A DNA stretch of 64,000 nt, taken from contig JAKZAP010000021.1 of the NCBI GenBank assembly GCA_023053575.1, positions 1,571,790 to 1,635,789 on the forward strand, written 5' to 3'. Source of the DNA: Branchinecta lynchi. Its lineage: Eukaryota > Arthropoda > Branchiopoda > Anostraca > Branchinectidae. The position numbers were made by a program, and so were the translations under genes. Positions 1 through 12,164 of this stretch are shown here, one piece after another (positions within the stretch are counted from its first letter, which is position 1; each line of letters starts with the position of its first letter). The notes under the pieces were generated by a model. It did no database searches. It worked only from the letters and a program-made list of their open reading frames with translations, and had not been told where the DNA came from.

Positions 1-239
1 CACGACAAAATCAAGAATCAATTCGACAACTGAAATGAAGAACTTCGTCGCATGGCACGCTCGACTCCATGCAGTGAAAAGTCATCGCTAGCCTACTATA
101 CCTAACCAAAATTTTAGAAATTTCACTTCGTTATGTTATTTTTGTTTCCAGATTACGTATGCACATCAGGTGCCAACACTTACTTTAAAGGAACCTATTG
201 TTTCGGTCATCAATCTCTGCTCGATAACGGAGTTAAACA
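1..239. other. Intronic sequence, nothing recognised
   Basis: This lies downstream (on the minus strand) of the last visible guanylate cyclase exon, so it is probably intron. No exon, repeat boundary or domain-bearing frame is visible. The same applies to 546-760. Confidence 0.4.
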
Positions 240-545
240 GGGGAACAGCACGTTTGAATTTAAAGACCCAATCCAAACATTCTGTTTATCTTCTCTTATT
301 GATCGCAAGCCACCAGTTTATTTAGATTTGAACTTGATTGCCGGGTTACTGTTTTGGCTCGAGCAAAAACCCACGCAGAACGTCTTCTTTTCATGATGAC
401 GAAATTGTCCACGTTTGATTAGCAAAGAATTATAAGACTTTATTGATTATCTTGTGGATGCATTCAGAAGTACCACACTGGTCTTGGGCTTTTAATTTAC
501 TTGTATTTGCAATAAACAGTTGGGGCATTAGATGGAAATTATTAT
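240..545 (-). repeat. Dispersed repeat R, copy 1
   Basis: This stretch matches 15062-15345 in inverted orientation. Shared blocks include the region around the motif CCACACTGGTCTTGGGC and the block GCCGGGTTACTGTTTTGG against its reverse complement. The match runs over roughly 280 bases with scattered differences. I do not recognise the family and there is no convincing coding frame. Confidence 0.6.
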
Positions 546-760
546 TTTGATCCTCGGCTTCCTACGTGCCATAACGGCTGTCCCGGACAATCGGCTGAGG
601 TTTAGTCGAAACAGAATTATTCAAAACCGAGGAAACTTGGTGTTTTTTTTTATTTGCTCATTGTTTGACAGTGCTTTTTGTGGTTTTGAACATTCGTAGT
701 GACAGTAGGGATGGTTAGCATTGTGTGTGTGGTAGAAAGACAATTTTTTGTGATCGGCTT

Positions 761-1210
761 TAAAGTTTAACTGAAAAGCAAATTTATTTGTGTATCATTT
801 AGTTGAATACACCGAGTTATTTGGATTCTGCTAAGAGATTTTTTGATTTTACACTATCTGCTCTCGTAGTGAGGTTCAGAATATCTACGGCTGTCCCCAC
901 AGCGTAAATTCTACTATGACGCGGAATATTTGAATCGGCACACAGGCGCGGCTTTTCAGTGGGCGGTGATAAGCTTGGTGAAGACTGCTTAGTGCCTGAA
1001 CAAAAAGATGTTCATAAATCTTTTTCGTCAAGTATGCGACACAGGTAGTACCACACATCTGACAAGGAATTTCCACTATTTGAAAATTGGTTATCCGTGA
1101 ATAGTGGAGCAACACAGTAACGCATTTTCATCGGGTCTTCAAGCCTCTCTAAGTGAATAAGTGAGGGGTAAGAAGACTGTCCCATCTCTGCCGTTTTCAG
1201 TTAAACTTTA
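761..1210. mobile_element. MITE family E, copy 1
   Basis: A 450-bp element bounded by an inverted repeat: AAAGTTTAACTGAAAAG at the left and its complement CTTTTCAGTTAAACTTT at the right. The internal sequence is shared with 16570-17664, 47017-47493 and part of 7715-8655. It has no transposase frame and is probably non-autonomous. The superfamily is not clear. Confidence 0.6.
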
Positions 1211-2053
1211 AGTTATATCGCTCTCGTTTCTTGCTGAAAGATTGCTTTAGAATTTCTTCTACCGTTAGACAGCTTTTTTAATGCTCTTTAATTTTCACTT
1301 TCATTTGTGATCCCACAACATAATGATAACTTATCATTTTATTTCACCCGCTATCTCAAAAATGCCAGTGTTGTGGAAAAATTGCCATAAAGAAAAATTT
1401 ACTCAATCAAATTTACTTACAGAAAGCTTACAGCTAGAAGAGGAATATAAAACTTACGAAATACACAAAAACCGACAACAAACTAACTAATACACTTAAG
1501 CATTGTCCTAATAGATGTAATAAGGTGAATAGCGCTATACGCGATGTCTACGTCTTAACACACACGCCTGTTCAAATACAACCCAAGAGGTTCTTATCAA
1601 TGCGGCTTCCGGTGTTGCCGAGGTAATACAATTTTTCGAGCTCTAAAAATATCCGAAAAGGTTCTCGGTACTACTTGAAGTACACGAGTACAATATAACG
1701 CAAATTATACTGTAAAAAAGCTATTAAAATAACGGATGGACAGCATTGATCCTCGAACTGACGAAAAGCCGTCGTAATAGAACAAAAACGTGTTTTTGTT
1801 AAGAAAAGTTGTTTCTTTAGCTTCCAACAAAGTAGAACTGTTGTGCTTTCCTTGGCAACCCTGACGGCGCTGCGCCTCTCCTCGGCCCGCTGGCGAACCA
1901 ACCAAGCGATCTGATTGGCCCTGCATAAGCCAGAATAGAACGCTAGTCTATTCTCCTTATTCGGCTTATTACAGCGCGCTCCGAGGAAAAGAGGAATCTG
2001 TAATAAGTCTTATACGCGGTAATACACCTTATTACACCAATTAGGACAATGCT
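1211..2053. other. Gene-free intronic sequence
   Basis: Two short open frames on the minus strand near 1671-1926 have no recognisable domain. I see no exon with good splice sites and no element boundary. Confidence 0.4.
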
Positions 2054-2056
2054 TTA

Positions 2057-2436
2057 CCCTAGGTTCACACAGAGCAAATCGCGGCGATGAACGAGATTTT
2101 TCAATCGCAGCGACAGAAGATTTTATCGCCTGGATGTTCACACTGAATTTTCGTCGGCAACAGAATTTAACGCGAAAAATTTGAAAAAAATCTCTTTTCT
2201 CGCTTTTTATACAAAATGGGGTAGAACAGCAATAATCAATTTTTCTAAAAGTGAATCATCAAAGGGTCGTCCATGTTGCTGTTGCGTGCATAAAACCGTA
2301 CTGTCGCCCGATTAAAGTTGAATTTTCCCAACACTGAAAATCGCCTGACGAAGCAACATAAATCGCCGAATTCGGCGACGAAAATCTCGGCTATGGCCGA
2401 TACCGCATCAGTGTGAACGTCTGTGTGAACCTAGGG
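2057..2436. mobile_element. Harbinger-type MITE, copy 1
   Basis: The element starts CCCTAGGTTCACACAGA and ends in the complement, TCTGTGTGAACCTAGGG. It is flanked by TTA at 2054-2056 and 2437-2439. The same termini with TTA or TAA flanks recur at 29869-30153 and 34587-34955. A 3-bp TWA target duplication is characteristic of the PIF/Harbinger superfamily. There is no coding capacity. Confidence 0.8.
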
Positions 2437-2913
2437 TTACAAGATATGATCTGAAATAACTGTTGGAATTAAACTGTGTGAAAATTTGGCTGAAGAATTG
2501 GCAGGATACAGGGAAAAGTGATTGCCCCCTCTCGGACCGACGCACGGACGACGGCAGGGGGGGGGGGTAGACCAGATTCCAAGGGAATCCGGAATAAGAA
2601 GAAATTTCACCAAGTCCGAAGACCGAAGACGCGGAGCCCTGTTCATTGATTGACCGGGGAGTCGCAGGCCCCTCAACGAACCTGGCTCCGACCCTCGGTT
2701 CCTGCTGGATCTGGGGACAACACAATCTCTTTTTTTTATCTTTACTTTTTATCTATCAAAATCCAAAGAGAGTTAAGAAATTCAACAGTTTTGACTTCTG
2801 GTGCATGCATCACGTGGATGTCCTTTATGGCCTTCAAATACATTGCCAGACATCTGTGTTAATAAATGTATGAAGGAATGGATGGTGGGTGGATGACGGA
2901 GGCGGGTGCGCGC
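2437..2913. other. Gene-free sequence with a G-run
   Basis: It contains a homopolymeric G tract near 2560 and overlapping low-quality frames on both strands without recognisable domains. Confidence 0.4.
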
Positions 2914-3325
2914 CCCTACATAGACACGACGCTACGTGGACACGTCAGTAAGTGGACAGAATCCGACGCTACGTGGACAAATTTCCCGACACTACGGGGA
3001 CAAAAAAAAAACCGACACTACGTGGACACGACGGTACATCGAACGACGCTACGTAGACACGACGGTACGTCGAACGACACTATACATGGACACGTCACTA
3101 CGAGGACAAAATCCGACACTACGTCAAAAACCAAAAAGTTTATACGTAGTGTCGGTACCTGTACCGTCGTGTCTATGTAGTGTCGGTACTTGTACCGTCG
3201 TGCCCATGTAGTGTCGGTCTTCGTTCCGTCGTGTCTCTGTAGTGACGTGTCCATGTACTGACGCTTCTTTCGTCTCGGTGTAATGTCGTGTCTTCGTAGC
3301 GTCGTGTCTACGTAGAGACATCATC
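2914..3325. repeat. Foldback array of ~20-bp units
   Basis: The left arm (about 2914-3125) is a degenerate tandem array built on units such as CGACACTACGTGGACACGA. The right arm (about 3143-3325) carries the complementary unit, TCGTGTCCATGTAGTGTCG. Only about 18 bases around CAAAAACCAAAAAG separate the arms, so one strand could fold into a long hairpin. The layout resembles Foldback or Mutator-type elements whose TIRs are tandem arrays. There is no coding frame of substance. Confidence 0.75.
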
Positions 3326-4849
3326 CCACGGAGGCTATACTTCCTGGAGCACTGGCTCCATTCGATTTCATTTGAGACAGACTGGCAACCTTTCTGCGGG
3401 TAGCGAATCAGGATTTAGAGGGAATCATACAGCTAACATCAGAAACAAAAGGGATGGAAGGGGGAGGGGGGGGGGCAAATGAACACTCGTTACGCCAGTG
3501 CTCCTATTAGTCGGCATAAACAGAATCAAACTTCACCTAAGGTAGTTTCATTTAATCCTACGAGTGTCCAACAAAGTGGACGGAAAAAAAAATCGACAAG
3601 GACTTCGCAATACGTAATAAAAAATAACCCTCTAGCTACCTATTAGTCCAGGTGACTAGGCTTGGCACAAAAGCAATTTATTTTCGAAGGATCAATGGAA
3701 ATAGTGATATGTCCTGGTTGCCTTAGAAACCCTACAGCACTATAATTCGACTAGAAATCCTGCATTTCCACAGCAGAGCAATGATTCTATACCACGACTG
3801 GAGGTACACAGATCAAGAGATTCGTTACTATAGTGATACAGAAGGTTTCAAACATAGGACCGTCCGGTTATGTCCGAGCGGAAATTTCAAACCTGTGGAG
3901 ACACGAAAAAGACGGTCCCCTTCAAAACTGTGTATCCAAAATATGTGTTCACAGACAGCCATCGATGCCACCTCGCGCCTATCTTAGACCTGTCTTACCT
4001 ATAATACTAACGCAACCTACTTCCAGAATCAATCCATATATTTCTAAATCCAGAGACCCCAATTTCGTACGGTTCATTCTAACCCCTCTAACAAACTCAC
4101 GCTGCTTTTCTCAGTTGCCGTGTTTGCTACCTTCGATGTGTATCACGCTGTCTACGGTTGTCTCCGAGAAGTTTTTCCAGCAGAAAAAACAGTTATGTAA
4201 ATTGTTTCCCTGTTTTCGCTATAAGTCAACGGGTCTCGGAAAAGACTTGAAGCAAAACCGTGGGTTACTTGTTGAAAGCACAGCCTAGTTTTTAAGTATT
4301 CAAATATTTTAAAATACTGTAAGTTGAGAAGTTAATAGTACCAAGGGTTCTTTAAAGATTCAGAAGGTCGAGCGAGTGACGAACTTGGACTCGGTGTACA
4401 TAAAATCCGGATACGAGCTCGGCCTTGCTGCTCATGTCGGAAACCTTCTAGTGATCAACTGAGGAACTTGATTACAACATCGAAATCGTCGCAAAGATCT
4501 TAAAACTGATGCAGCCCCAACACATTTTCGGTCCAGAAAAATCTGCATTTTTTTTCAAATGGACCTGCTTTACAATAGGCACTACTGGTTTCTAAAAATA
4601 CCCAAGATTATTAGAGATGGGACATATGATTTCGTACAGTTTGTGCATCCGACTACAAGCAAGGTAACTCTTGACTTTTTTATTTTTAACTATCTATTTT
4701 GATGAAACCTGGTGTGAGGATCCTTTGAGTTAAACTACAAGTTAAGTTCCGTGTCTGGAGATGGAAGAGTGCTTCAAATCAAGCATCGAAAAAGTAGCTT
4801 TTAAATTTATATGACAGTCGATTTTGAGCTAAAGAGCTATGCTGAATTT
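3326..4849. other. Gene-free intronic sequence
   Basis: A 151-codon frame at 3833-4288 has no recognisable domain, no homologous look and no clean splice context. I treat it as chance. There is a homopolymer G run at about 3465-3475. Confidence 0.4.
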
Positions 4850-5575
4850 ACACCTGTAATCCCAGACAATCGGTCTACAACCAATCAAGTTTCAATCGAA
4901 TCTGAGCACCTCTGGAAAATGTCCGGTAAGGTACCTCTCCTACTTCCCCCATCAAGAGCAGATCCATTCCGAACATCAATTCATTTTCTAATTTATTTTT
5001 ACCAAACATCCATTTAACATAAGGCTTTGCTGAGTAATTTTGTTCATCTTTCACTGACCACCTTCTGTCGTAAAATCATTTACCCACTCCCTCCCTGAGC
5101 CCCCCCCCCCCCCCCACTCGAAATTTATCCAGGAGTCCAACGCCACACCAACACCAACAACCTCCCAACAAAAACCCTTCTAATCTACTCTCAACATCAT
5201 ATCTACGACCCATGAGCTCTGTACCTTCTAAGTTTCATCCGTCCATCTGCTTGCCCCCTACACATGTTGGAAATTTCCGGAGCCCCCCTCCAACTTCCTC
5301 GCTGTGACCGAATGTAGTGGATACATCAATGAGAATCTTGGGTATCTGCTCCAACCACTCATCAAATTTGACTCGAGTCGGATCACCTGTTCGCAAATTA
5401 GGCGGGTCACTAAATACCGGGCACCCCCCTTCCTCCACCCCCATGCATGATCGGATCCCGGAAAAGAAGGTTTCACTGAGTCGGGTCAATTCCTTTGTAC
5501 GCATGTCAAATTTATTCATCCTACCTTACTTGGAAGTGTCCGAACTAGCAAAATGGAGACAGCCCTCTATAGTGA
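4850..5575 (+). repeat. Fragment of repeat family B
   Basis: It carries the family B phrases (TCCGATCACC-type blocks, CATGCATGA, GGAAGTGTCCGAACTAGCAAAA) found in the full copies at 8988-10185 and 47497-49100. It lacks the family's terminal palindromes, so it is a truncated or diverged copy. A C-run lies at about 5101-5116. Confidence 0.5.
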
Positions 5576-5612
5576 TCGACCGCCGGACAAACATTCAGCT
5601 AAAATGCCATCC

Positions 5613-7393
5613 AAAACAAGACCAAAGGTTTCGATGGAATCCCAAATATTGAATAATTATTCGTGTACTTGATCCAGACAAGCGAATCTTGTAGATTTCC
5701 GGTCTTCGCCAAACCCCTTTAACATTTTGATATAGCTTACAACCAAGTTCAGATATGAATTCTGCATGGATCTAATCGACTTCAGACCAACTTGAACACT
5801 TGACCAAACTCCCCCTTTTAGCAGTACTCTCGACGAACTGCATGCAGAGCAAAAGAGCTGGTGACATTGAGACCTTTCAACACAAATGAGTTTTGGCAAC
5901 TTTGCCTCCTTATCCGTCAACAAAAAAAAAGCTAAAAAAAGGATTCAGCATGTCCGCAGCCCGATACCGACTCTCTAATCGATCTTTAGTATGTTCGAAA
6001 GCTGCAACAGCATGTCTCCTCACCCTATATAGACTATATCTTAGAGTGTTACAGCTTCATGCTAAATTTCCGGTTGTGGCCGGATTCCAGGCAAACTACA
6101 TGTCAGGCAAGAAAACAGAAATATTTTCATACTCAACAAAATAAAACTCAAAAATGAATTCACCGTATCTCCTTAACCCGATATCCAACATCTAATCAAC
6201 TCCAAACCAGATTTTAACTTATAACAAATTTTATGGTTTCAGCCGGATTCCGGACGAATTACATATCCGGCTAAACAAAATATTGTCATATACGAATTCA
6301 GCATCTCTTCTTGCACCTAAATCGGACATCTAATCAACTACAAATACAACTTTTGCTTTTTACAAATTTTCTGGTTTGGGCCGATTCCAAGCTAACTACT
6401 TGTCCAAGTTCTCCAGCAAAAAAAAAAAGAAAGTTCAGAAATAAATACAGCGTATCTCCTTATCCCTACACAGAACATCTAATCAACTTCAATGACGAAC
6501 TATATGTCCTGCTAAAAAGTTATTGTCTTTTACGAATTCAGCATCTCAATTCTTGCCCCTAAACTGGACATATAATCAACTACAAATATAACTTTTGCTT
6601 TTTACAAATTTTCCGGTTTGGTCTATTTTCTGGTCTGAGTTCTCCAGCAAAAAAAAAAAGAAAGTCTAGAAACGAACTCAGCGTGTCCCTATATTGAACA
6701 TCTAATCAACTTCGAAAAAAACTTTAACTTATAAAAAAATCCGGTTTCAACCGGATTCCGGACAAATTGTATGTCTGGGTAAAAAATGATTGTCATATAT
6801 AGATTCAACGTCTCTTTGTACTTCTAAATCTGTCATATAATCAACTTCAAACAAAACTTTTGCTTTTAACAAATTTTCCGGTTTTGGCCCGATTCCGGGT
6901 GAACAAATTTTCCGGTTTTGGCCCGATTCCGGGTGAACAAGTGGTCCGGGTAGAAAATGCTTTTCACATAATTCAGCATGTCTTCTTAGCCCAGAATCGA
7001 ACATCTAATCAACTACAAATAAAACTTACCGGTTTTGGCCGGATTCCGAGCGAATGACTTGCCCGACGAGAAAATAATTTTCACCTTCGTGTTCAGCATC
7101 TTCTTAACCCATAATCGACGATCATATTAGCTGTTAAAAAATAGTTTGCTTTTCCCTTAATTTAAACCTCCTCCCCCACCCCTAAATATAGGGCTACAAA
7201 GCCCATCTACGAACTCGACCTTACTCTTGACCCAAAGAATCCTCACACCAAGTTTCATCAAAATACCTCATTCCCTTCGAGAGTTATCGTGCTTACAGAC
7301 GGACAGACAGACGCCATCAGACGCCGGACAGACAGACAGACAGCTTTTGCGATATCATAGGTATCCCTCACTTACGTTTTGGGATCCCAAAAA
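5613..7393 (+). repeat. Repeat family A, copy 1 (longest)
   Basis: Starts AACAAGACCAAAGGTTTCGA and ends TTTTGGGATCCCAAAAA. The core is a diverged tandem array of roughly 130-140 bp units. Each holds a block like TTTTCCGGTTTTGGCCGGAT, then CAGCATGTCTTCTTACCCC and AATCAACTTCAAATAAAAC. The distal part contains a GACAGACG microsatellite (7289-7344). Four more copies lie in the window, all in this orientation. It is non-coding. Confidence 0.8.
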
Positions 7394-7714
7394 CTACCCA
7401 GCGCCATTTTAAGAAGACTGGTAACGTACCCACTTGGAATTGCACTATAACTTGCTACAGGATTGTTATCCGTGTATGAAAAAGAGAAAAAATTACACTT
7501 TTCTACAATACTAGGTTGCCTTAATCTCCAAAAACCCTAGGAGACAGACCTCCAGCGGCCTTTAAACCTTAACCAAAAAGGGCTGATTGTTAGGTATTTT
7601 TGGTATTAACGTCACTGAGTTGGAGGTGGAGACATAACCACTGTTTTAGTTCAGCCTAAAACAGGAAAAATGGAAAAAGAAGCTACGCGGGATTTAAAAA
7701 AAAAAAAAATAAAA

Positions 7715-8655
7715 AAAAAAAAAAAGGGATGAGGTGGACAATCTAGTTACCCATCACTTATATACTTAAGGTTCAATGGGCACATCAAACTACCCCAATC
7801 CCACTCTGTAACAACCTAGGAACAATGCTTACCCCCAGATCAGCAGCTTTTTCAAAAGTTTCCTCTCTGTGATATTTCAAAGCGTAATTTTTTGGGCCAG
7901 TACATGCTCAATTTACTAGCTTGGACAAAGATAAAAGTGATGTTTCTTATAATACGTAGTAGATGCTTCACAAGACTATTCCACAAAGAAAAACTTTTAA
8001 CAGACACTTTAAGCCATGGAACTTCTGATGAAACACTAGAGCAATCAGATAAACTGGATCTACGGCTTGACTTTGGTGACATGTCAAATATATCCTTTTC
8101 TATCAAGCATTGCTGGGAGTTTTTGAATTTCCTGCCACGATATCCCAGCTCCTAAGATTTGGATCGCCGAAATGCCAGAGAGATAAAGACCAGGGATAAC
8201 AAGAGAACGGCCGATTTTCGAAGCGCCTTCTAAAGGAAATCGGAAATGTTTATTTGTGAAGCATTTAATACAAAGTAAAGCATTAGAAGTGTCCATTGTG
8301 CTTTAAAGAGGCTTGAAGATCCGATGAAAATGCGTTACTTCGTTGCTCCACTATTCACGAATATGCGATTTTGATATAGTGGAATTTTTTTATATGCTTG
8401 ACGAAAGCGACTTATAAAAAATAAGTGTTCACGCAGTGAGCAGTGATCTGGCAGTGATCACCCACTAAAAAGCAGCGTTTGTATTGCGATTCAGATTTTC
8501 CGCGTCATAGTAGAATTTTGCGCTGTGAGGACGGGCATAGATTTTCTGAACTATGAGCAAATAGTGAAAAATAAAAAAAATCCCTGAACACAATCCAAAT
8601 AATGCAGTGTATTCAGCTGAATGATACAAAAATAAGTTGGCTTAAATATGGATTT
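7715..8655 (-). mobile_element. MITE family E, copy 2 (interrupted, truncated)
   Basis: The flanks of the TTAA element at 7770-8302 match the family E body seen at 47017-47493, including ATCACTTAT and GGCTTGAAGA on either side of the insertion point. The right terminal repeat is not intact. A poly-A tract precedes it at 7697-7724. Confidence 0.5.
7770..8302. mobile_element. TTAA-flanked element, copy 1
   Basis: The element is flanked by TTAA at 7766-7769 and 8303-8306 and interrupts a family E MITE. Its ends share an imperfect inverted repeat, AATGGGCACATC against AATGGACACTTC. A second copy (16644-17301) sits at a different site in another family E element and is also flanked by TTAA. TTAA duplication is typical of piggyBac. 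The minus strand has moderately long frames conserved in part between copies, but I recognise no transposase. Confidence 0.65.
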
Positions 8656-8987
8656 GTTGTCGCGTCAGACGCGGACAGGTTTGTCACAACTCACATTTGA
8701 TTTTCGTAAGAGATGAAATTTGTCTTCTTTAGAGGTATTAATTCGTTTGAGTTCCTGAACTGGCCGTTTTAGAGCCTTTGGCATGTTGGCAGTTCCGGGA
8801 TTCGTCTGTTGATTTCTGTTCGTTTTTACAAATAAAGCAAAGCAAACGCAAAAGCAACGTTAAACTTTAATCAGCCAACGGGATACCCGCAACATGTTTA
8901 AAAGGGATTTTATCCATTCTCAATGAGTAAACGATTCAATAACTTCACAGTTTTTACTGACTAAAAACTCCAAAAACGGAGTAAACT

Positions 8988-10185
8988 AACAAGAGCTAGA
9001 AGCTCATATGGCACTTGGAAGGCTGGTTCAGAGGATGAAAGTAGGAATTTGTCAACTCGTGGATTTGTTGTGATTGTGATGAAAATGATCATGGGCCCTT
9101 GGAAATCATGAGAATGTATCGTTTGGTAAAGAGTAATTTATTTTTGCACTTGGCTGTGATGAGAGCGCACTTCAAGTGCGCTCTAACAAAAATGTATATT
9201 TGCTCAAAAAATTTTTTTACTTTACGGAATTCAGTTGTAAGCAAAACCATTGAGGCAAAAATTATAATGTGCCCTTAGGGATCACGCGTTTGGTCAAAAG
9301 TATTTTTTTTCACTTTGAGGTGAAGATGCGCACTTTAAAGTTGCTGGAAAATCATCTGTAAGCAAAATCCTTGAGGCAAACATGATCACGGGCTCATGGG
9401 GATCAGAAAAGTGTAATGTATTTCGAACTTGCGTTTAAGATGAATACTTTAAGAAAAGGTCGAATCTGGGAAGTGACAATTCTTAAGCCAATCTTGTCGA
9501 GTCTCTAATGTTCCAGACAAGTTTCATCGTCCTTGCACATCTGGAAGTACCTTAACTCGAGATCCCCGGAATTCGTCCCCCTCCAACTCCCTCCACAGTG
9601 CCCGGATGTTCTGTAAATGATTTATCTAGAGCGGGTCAAGAATTTCACTCCCTCCCCCCACCCACCCACAGTTGTCGGATCCAGTCCGGACATGAAAAAG
9701 AACATCTGAGACATGTCCTCTATTAAATTATGAAATTTCACTGAATCCAATCACCCTTTCGAAAAGTTAAGCATGACTCAACAGTCCGGATTCCCCCTCC
9801 CTTCACCCCCACCCGATCACCCGTGCGAAAGTTACGCATGACTCAATATTCCGGATTACACCTCCGTCCCATGTTCAATTATTAAGTTTCAATCGAATCC
9901 GATCACCTGTTCGAAAGCTATGCATGAAATATTCCCGATTCCCCCTTCCTCCCTCCACCCCCCCCCCCCCCACACCAAGATGGTTGGATTGGGAAACTGA
10001 CTATTTCAAAGTTAGTTTGATCGGGTCCCTGATAAGCCTGCCAAGGTTCATCGTCCTAGCACATCTGGAAGTGCCCTATAGCTCGCAATCTCGGGACCAA
10101 CCGCCAGAACGACAGCCTGACAGACGGAATTGCGATCGGTATACGTCACTTGAGCCAGAGGCTGCAAGTGCAATAAAAAAAAAGA
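8988..10185 (+). repeat. Repeat family B, copy 1
   Basis: It starts at AACAAGAGCTAGAAGCTC (a GAGCT/AGCTC palindrome) followed by ATATGGCACTTG. It ends near CTGCAAGTGCAATAAAAA, a mutated form of the 3' hairpin TATGGCACTTG ... CAAGTGCCATA. The body has repeated blocks around GATCATG and the phrase TTCATCGTCCTAGCACATCTGG. It is non-coding with C-rich runs. Other copies are at 10588-12986, 27561-28955 and 47497-49100. Confidence 0.75.
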
Positions 10186-10346
10186 AGAAAAAGTGTATGA
10201 CCAAGACTTTTGTGAGGTCGCCAAGTTGGTTATGTTTTGACATTCCTAATTCATTCATTCCGTTTCTGCATCAGTTCCTCCTGTTCCAAAATGTGACACA
10301 TCAAATTGCCTAAGTTGACAACATCCAGTTTCAAACATCATCTTAC

Positions 10347-10543
10347 CTTAGAAAATTTTCCAACCGCAAAACCGGAATTCCCAAATCCGGAATCAATCTG
10401 TTGGACTTCCCGGGAGTTGATTTTCCAGAGCAGCGAATCCAGCTCCTGTTCATATTTCCAGTTTCGATAAACAATCATCGAAATAATGAGAGTAATTACC
10501 AACAGGGATCCAACGATCCCTCCCGTGATTTCCACGGTGTAGC
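10347..10543 (-). CDS. Receptor guanylate cyclase exon: transmembrane and juxtamembrane
   Basis: This exon encodes about 65 residues. A hydrophobic helix (IVGSLLVITLIISMIVY) is followed by the basic cytoplasmic stretch YRNWKYEQELDSLLWKIN, which is the conserved junction between membrane and kinase-homology domain in receptor guanylate cyclases. The acceptor is a T-rich tract ending TTTTTAG at 10544-10545. The donor is AAG|GTAAGA at 10347/10346. It enters in phase 1, completing a serine codon begun in the 15746-15836 exon, and leaves on a codon boundary. The wording of the juxtamembrane segment suggests an invertebrate Gyc76C- or Gyc32E-like receptor, but I cannot choose between them. The kinase-homology and cyclase exons must lie outside the window, beyond position 1 on this strand. 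Confidence 0.9.
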
Positions 10544-11795
10544 CTAAAAATAACACTAATTAAATAACAGGACTAATTAAAACTGAATAAACAAGAGCTG
10601 GAAGGTCATATGGCACTTGCTGGCTAGATGAAAGTGATGGTCAGAACTATTTGTTTCACTTTCCGGTTAAGATGTGCCAAACTTGCAAGGCTGGGTCAAA
10701 GGACGGGAGCGATGGTCAAAAGTTTTTTTTTTCACTTTTCGGTTAAGACGCGCATTTTAAGGGTGCTTAACCATAATCTCTAAGCAAAACCTTTCAGGCA
10801 AAAGGGATCATGTGCTCATGGCGATCATGAAAAAGTAAATTTTGCTTAAAAGAATTTTTTGTATTTTGCGGTTGAGATGAGTTCGGATCGAAGAAGTGAC
10901 GATGTCTAACCCAATGATGTCAGGTTTTTTATGCTCCACCAAAGTTTTATCGTCCTAGCACATCTGGAAGTACCTTAACTCACGATAACCGGAATTACGG
11001 ACACCCTCCCCCCCCCCCCCTTGGTACAAGAATCCGGTCCAATTCTGTCACTGATGCACCCCCCTTTCATCCTGATCGACCCACTCTAGGCGTGTCATAA
11101 GAGTTCCGGCTCTCCCCCCCCCCCCCCAGTTCATTGGATCCGGCCCGGACTCAAAATGGGACATCTGACACATGAGGTCTTTCAAGATATCATGCTTCAT
11201 TAAGACCCAATAACCCGTTCGAAAGTTACGCATGCCACTAATTTCCGAATTCCGCCGTCTCCCCCTCCCCCGCGATGGTCGGATCAGGCGAGTGACTATT
11301 TCCAAGTTAATCTGGTCGGGTCCCTGATATGCCTGCCAAGATTTATTGTCCTAGCCCACCTGGAAGTACCACAGTGTCCGAATCCGATCCAGTTCTGTCA
11401 GTTATGTATCTAGAGCTTGTGCTTGTTCTTCCCCCCAAGTTTCATCCCGATTGCTCAACTCTGAGAGTTTCACACGATTTCCGGTTCCCCCCTCGAGCTC
11501 CCCCCAGATTCATCGTATCTGGTCCGGACTTGAATTGAGACATCTGAGACACGAGGTCTTTCCAGATAGGAAGTTTCATTAAGATCCGATCAACCATTCG
11601 AAAGTTATGCATGCCCCTATTTTTCGGATTCTGCCAACTCCCCCTCCCCCCACGATGGTCGGATTTGGCAAGTGACTATTTCCAGGTTAGTTTGGTCGGG
11701 TCTCTAATACTCCTGCCAAGTTTCATCGTCCTAACCCTTCTGGAAGTACCATAACTCGAGAACAGTGGACCGACAGACCGACCGAAAAGGATTCT

Positions 11796-11910
11796 AGGAC
11801 AATTTGTCACAGGACAATTGGTCACAGGACAATTCGTCACAGACAATTCGTCACACGGACAGTTAGTCACAGGGACAATTCGTCACTAGGACAGTTCGTC
11901 ATATTTTAGA
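11796..11910 (+). repeat. Left TIR of the MULE: tandem ~15-bp units
   Basis: About eight degenerate units on the theme ACAATTCGTCACAGG. They mirror the array at 12800-12925. Confidence 0.8.
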
Positions 11911-12164
11911 AAGTTTGCTATTACAAAGGTACTTTGGATAAAATAAAAAATTGCCACCCCTTCACAAGAGGTTGTTTGAATCAGTATTTGAATCATTATT
12001 TTTAATCGTTGCTCTAATCTCCGATATTTAATCATCAGTCTCTCATAATCATCTTCGCGAGGAGAGTGAAGGATTTATTAGTTAAATTTGGAACTCGCAA
12101 AGACTGAGAGAGGTCGTTATAAACTGTATTTTTAAGGATTCTCATATACAAAACACAAATTCAA

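Noticed and set aside
2866..3324. Four overlapping open frames rich in Thr, Arg and Asp on both strands
   Set aside because: They are translations of the 20-bp foldback units, open only because the unit lacks stops in some frames.
3833..4288. 151-codon open frame on the plus strand
   Set aside because: No domain, no promoter or splice context, and composition like its surroundings.
5613..7393. CRISPR-like or satellite-array reading of the family A cores
   Set aside because: Units are contiguous and diverged without spacers, in a eukaryotic intron. They are tandem units inside a dispersed repeat.
7852..8296. Minus-strand frames as a host gene exon
   Set aside because: They lie within a TTAA-flanked mobile element, and the second copy (16644-17301) has stops in the same frame.
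8988..10185. Helitron identity for family B
   Set aside because: A subterminal hairpin is present, but there is no 5' TC, no CTRR end and no A-T target in the copies. The name is not justified.
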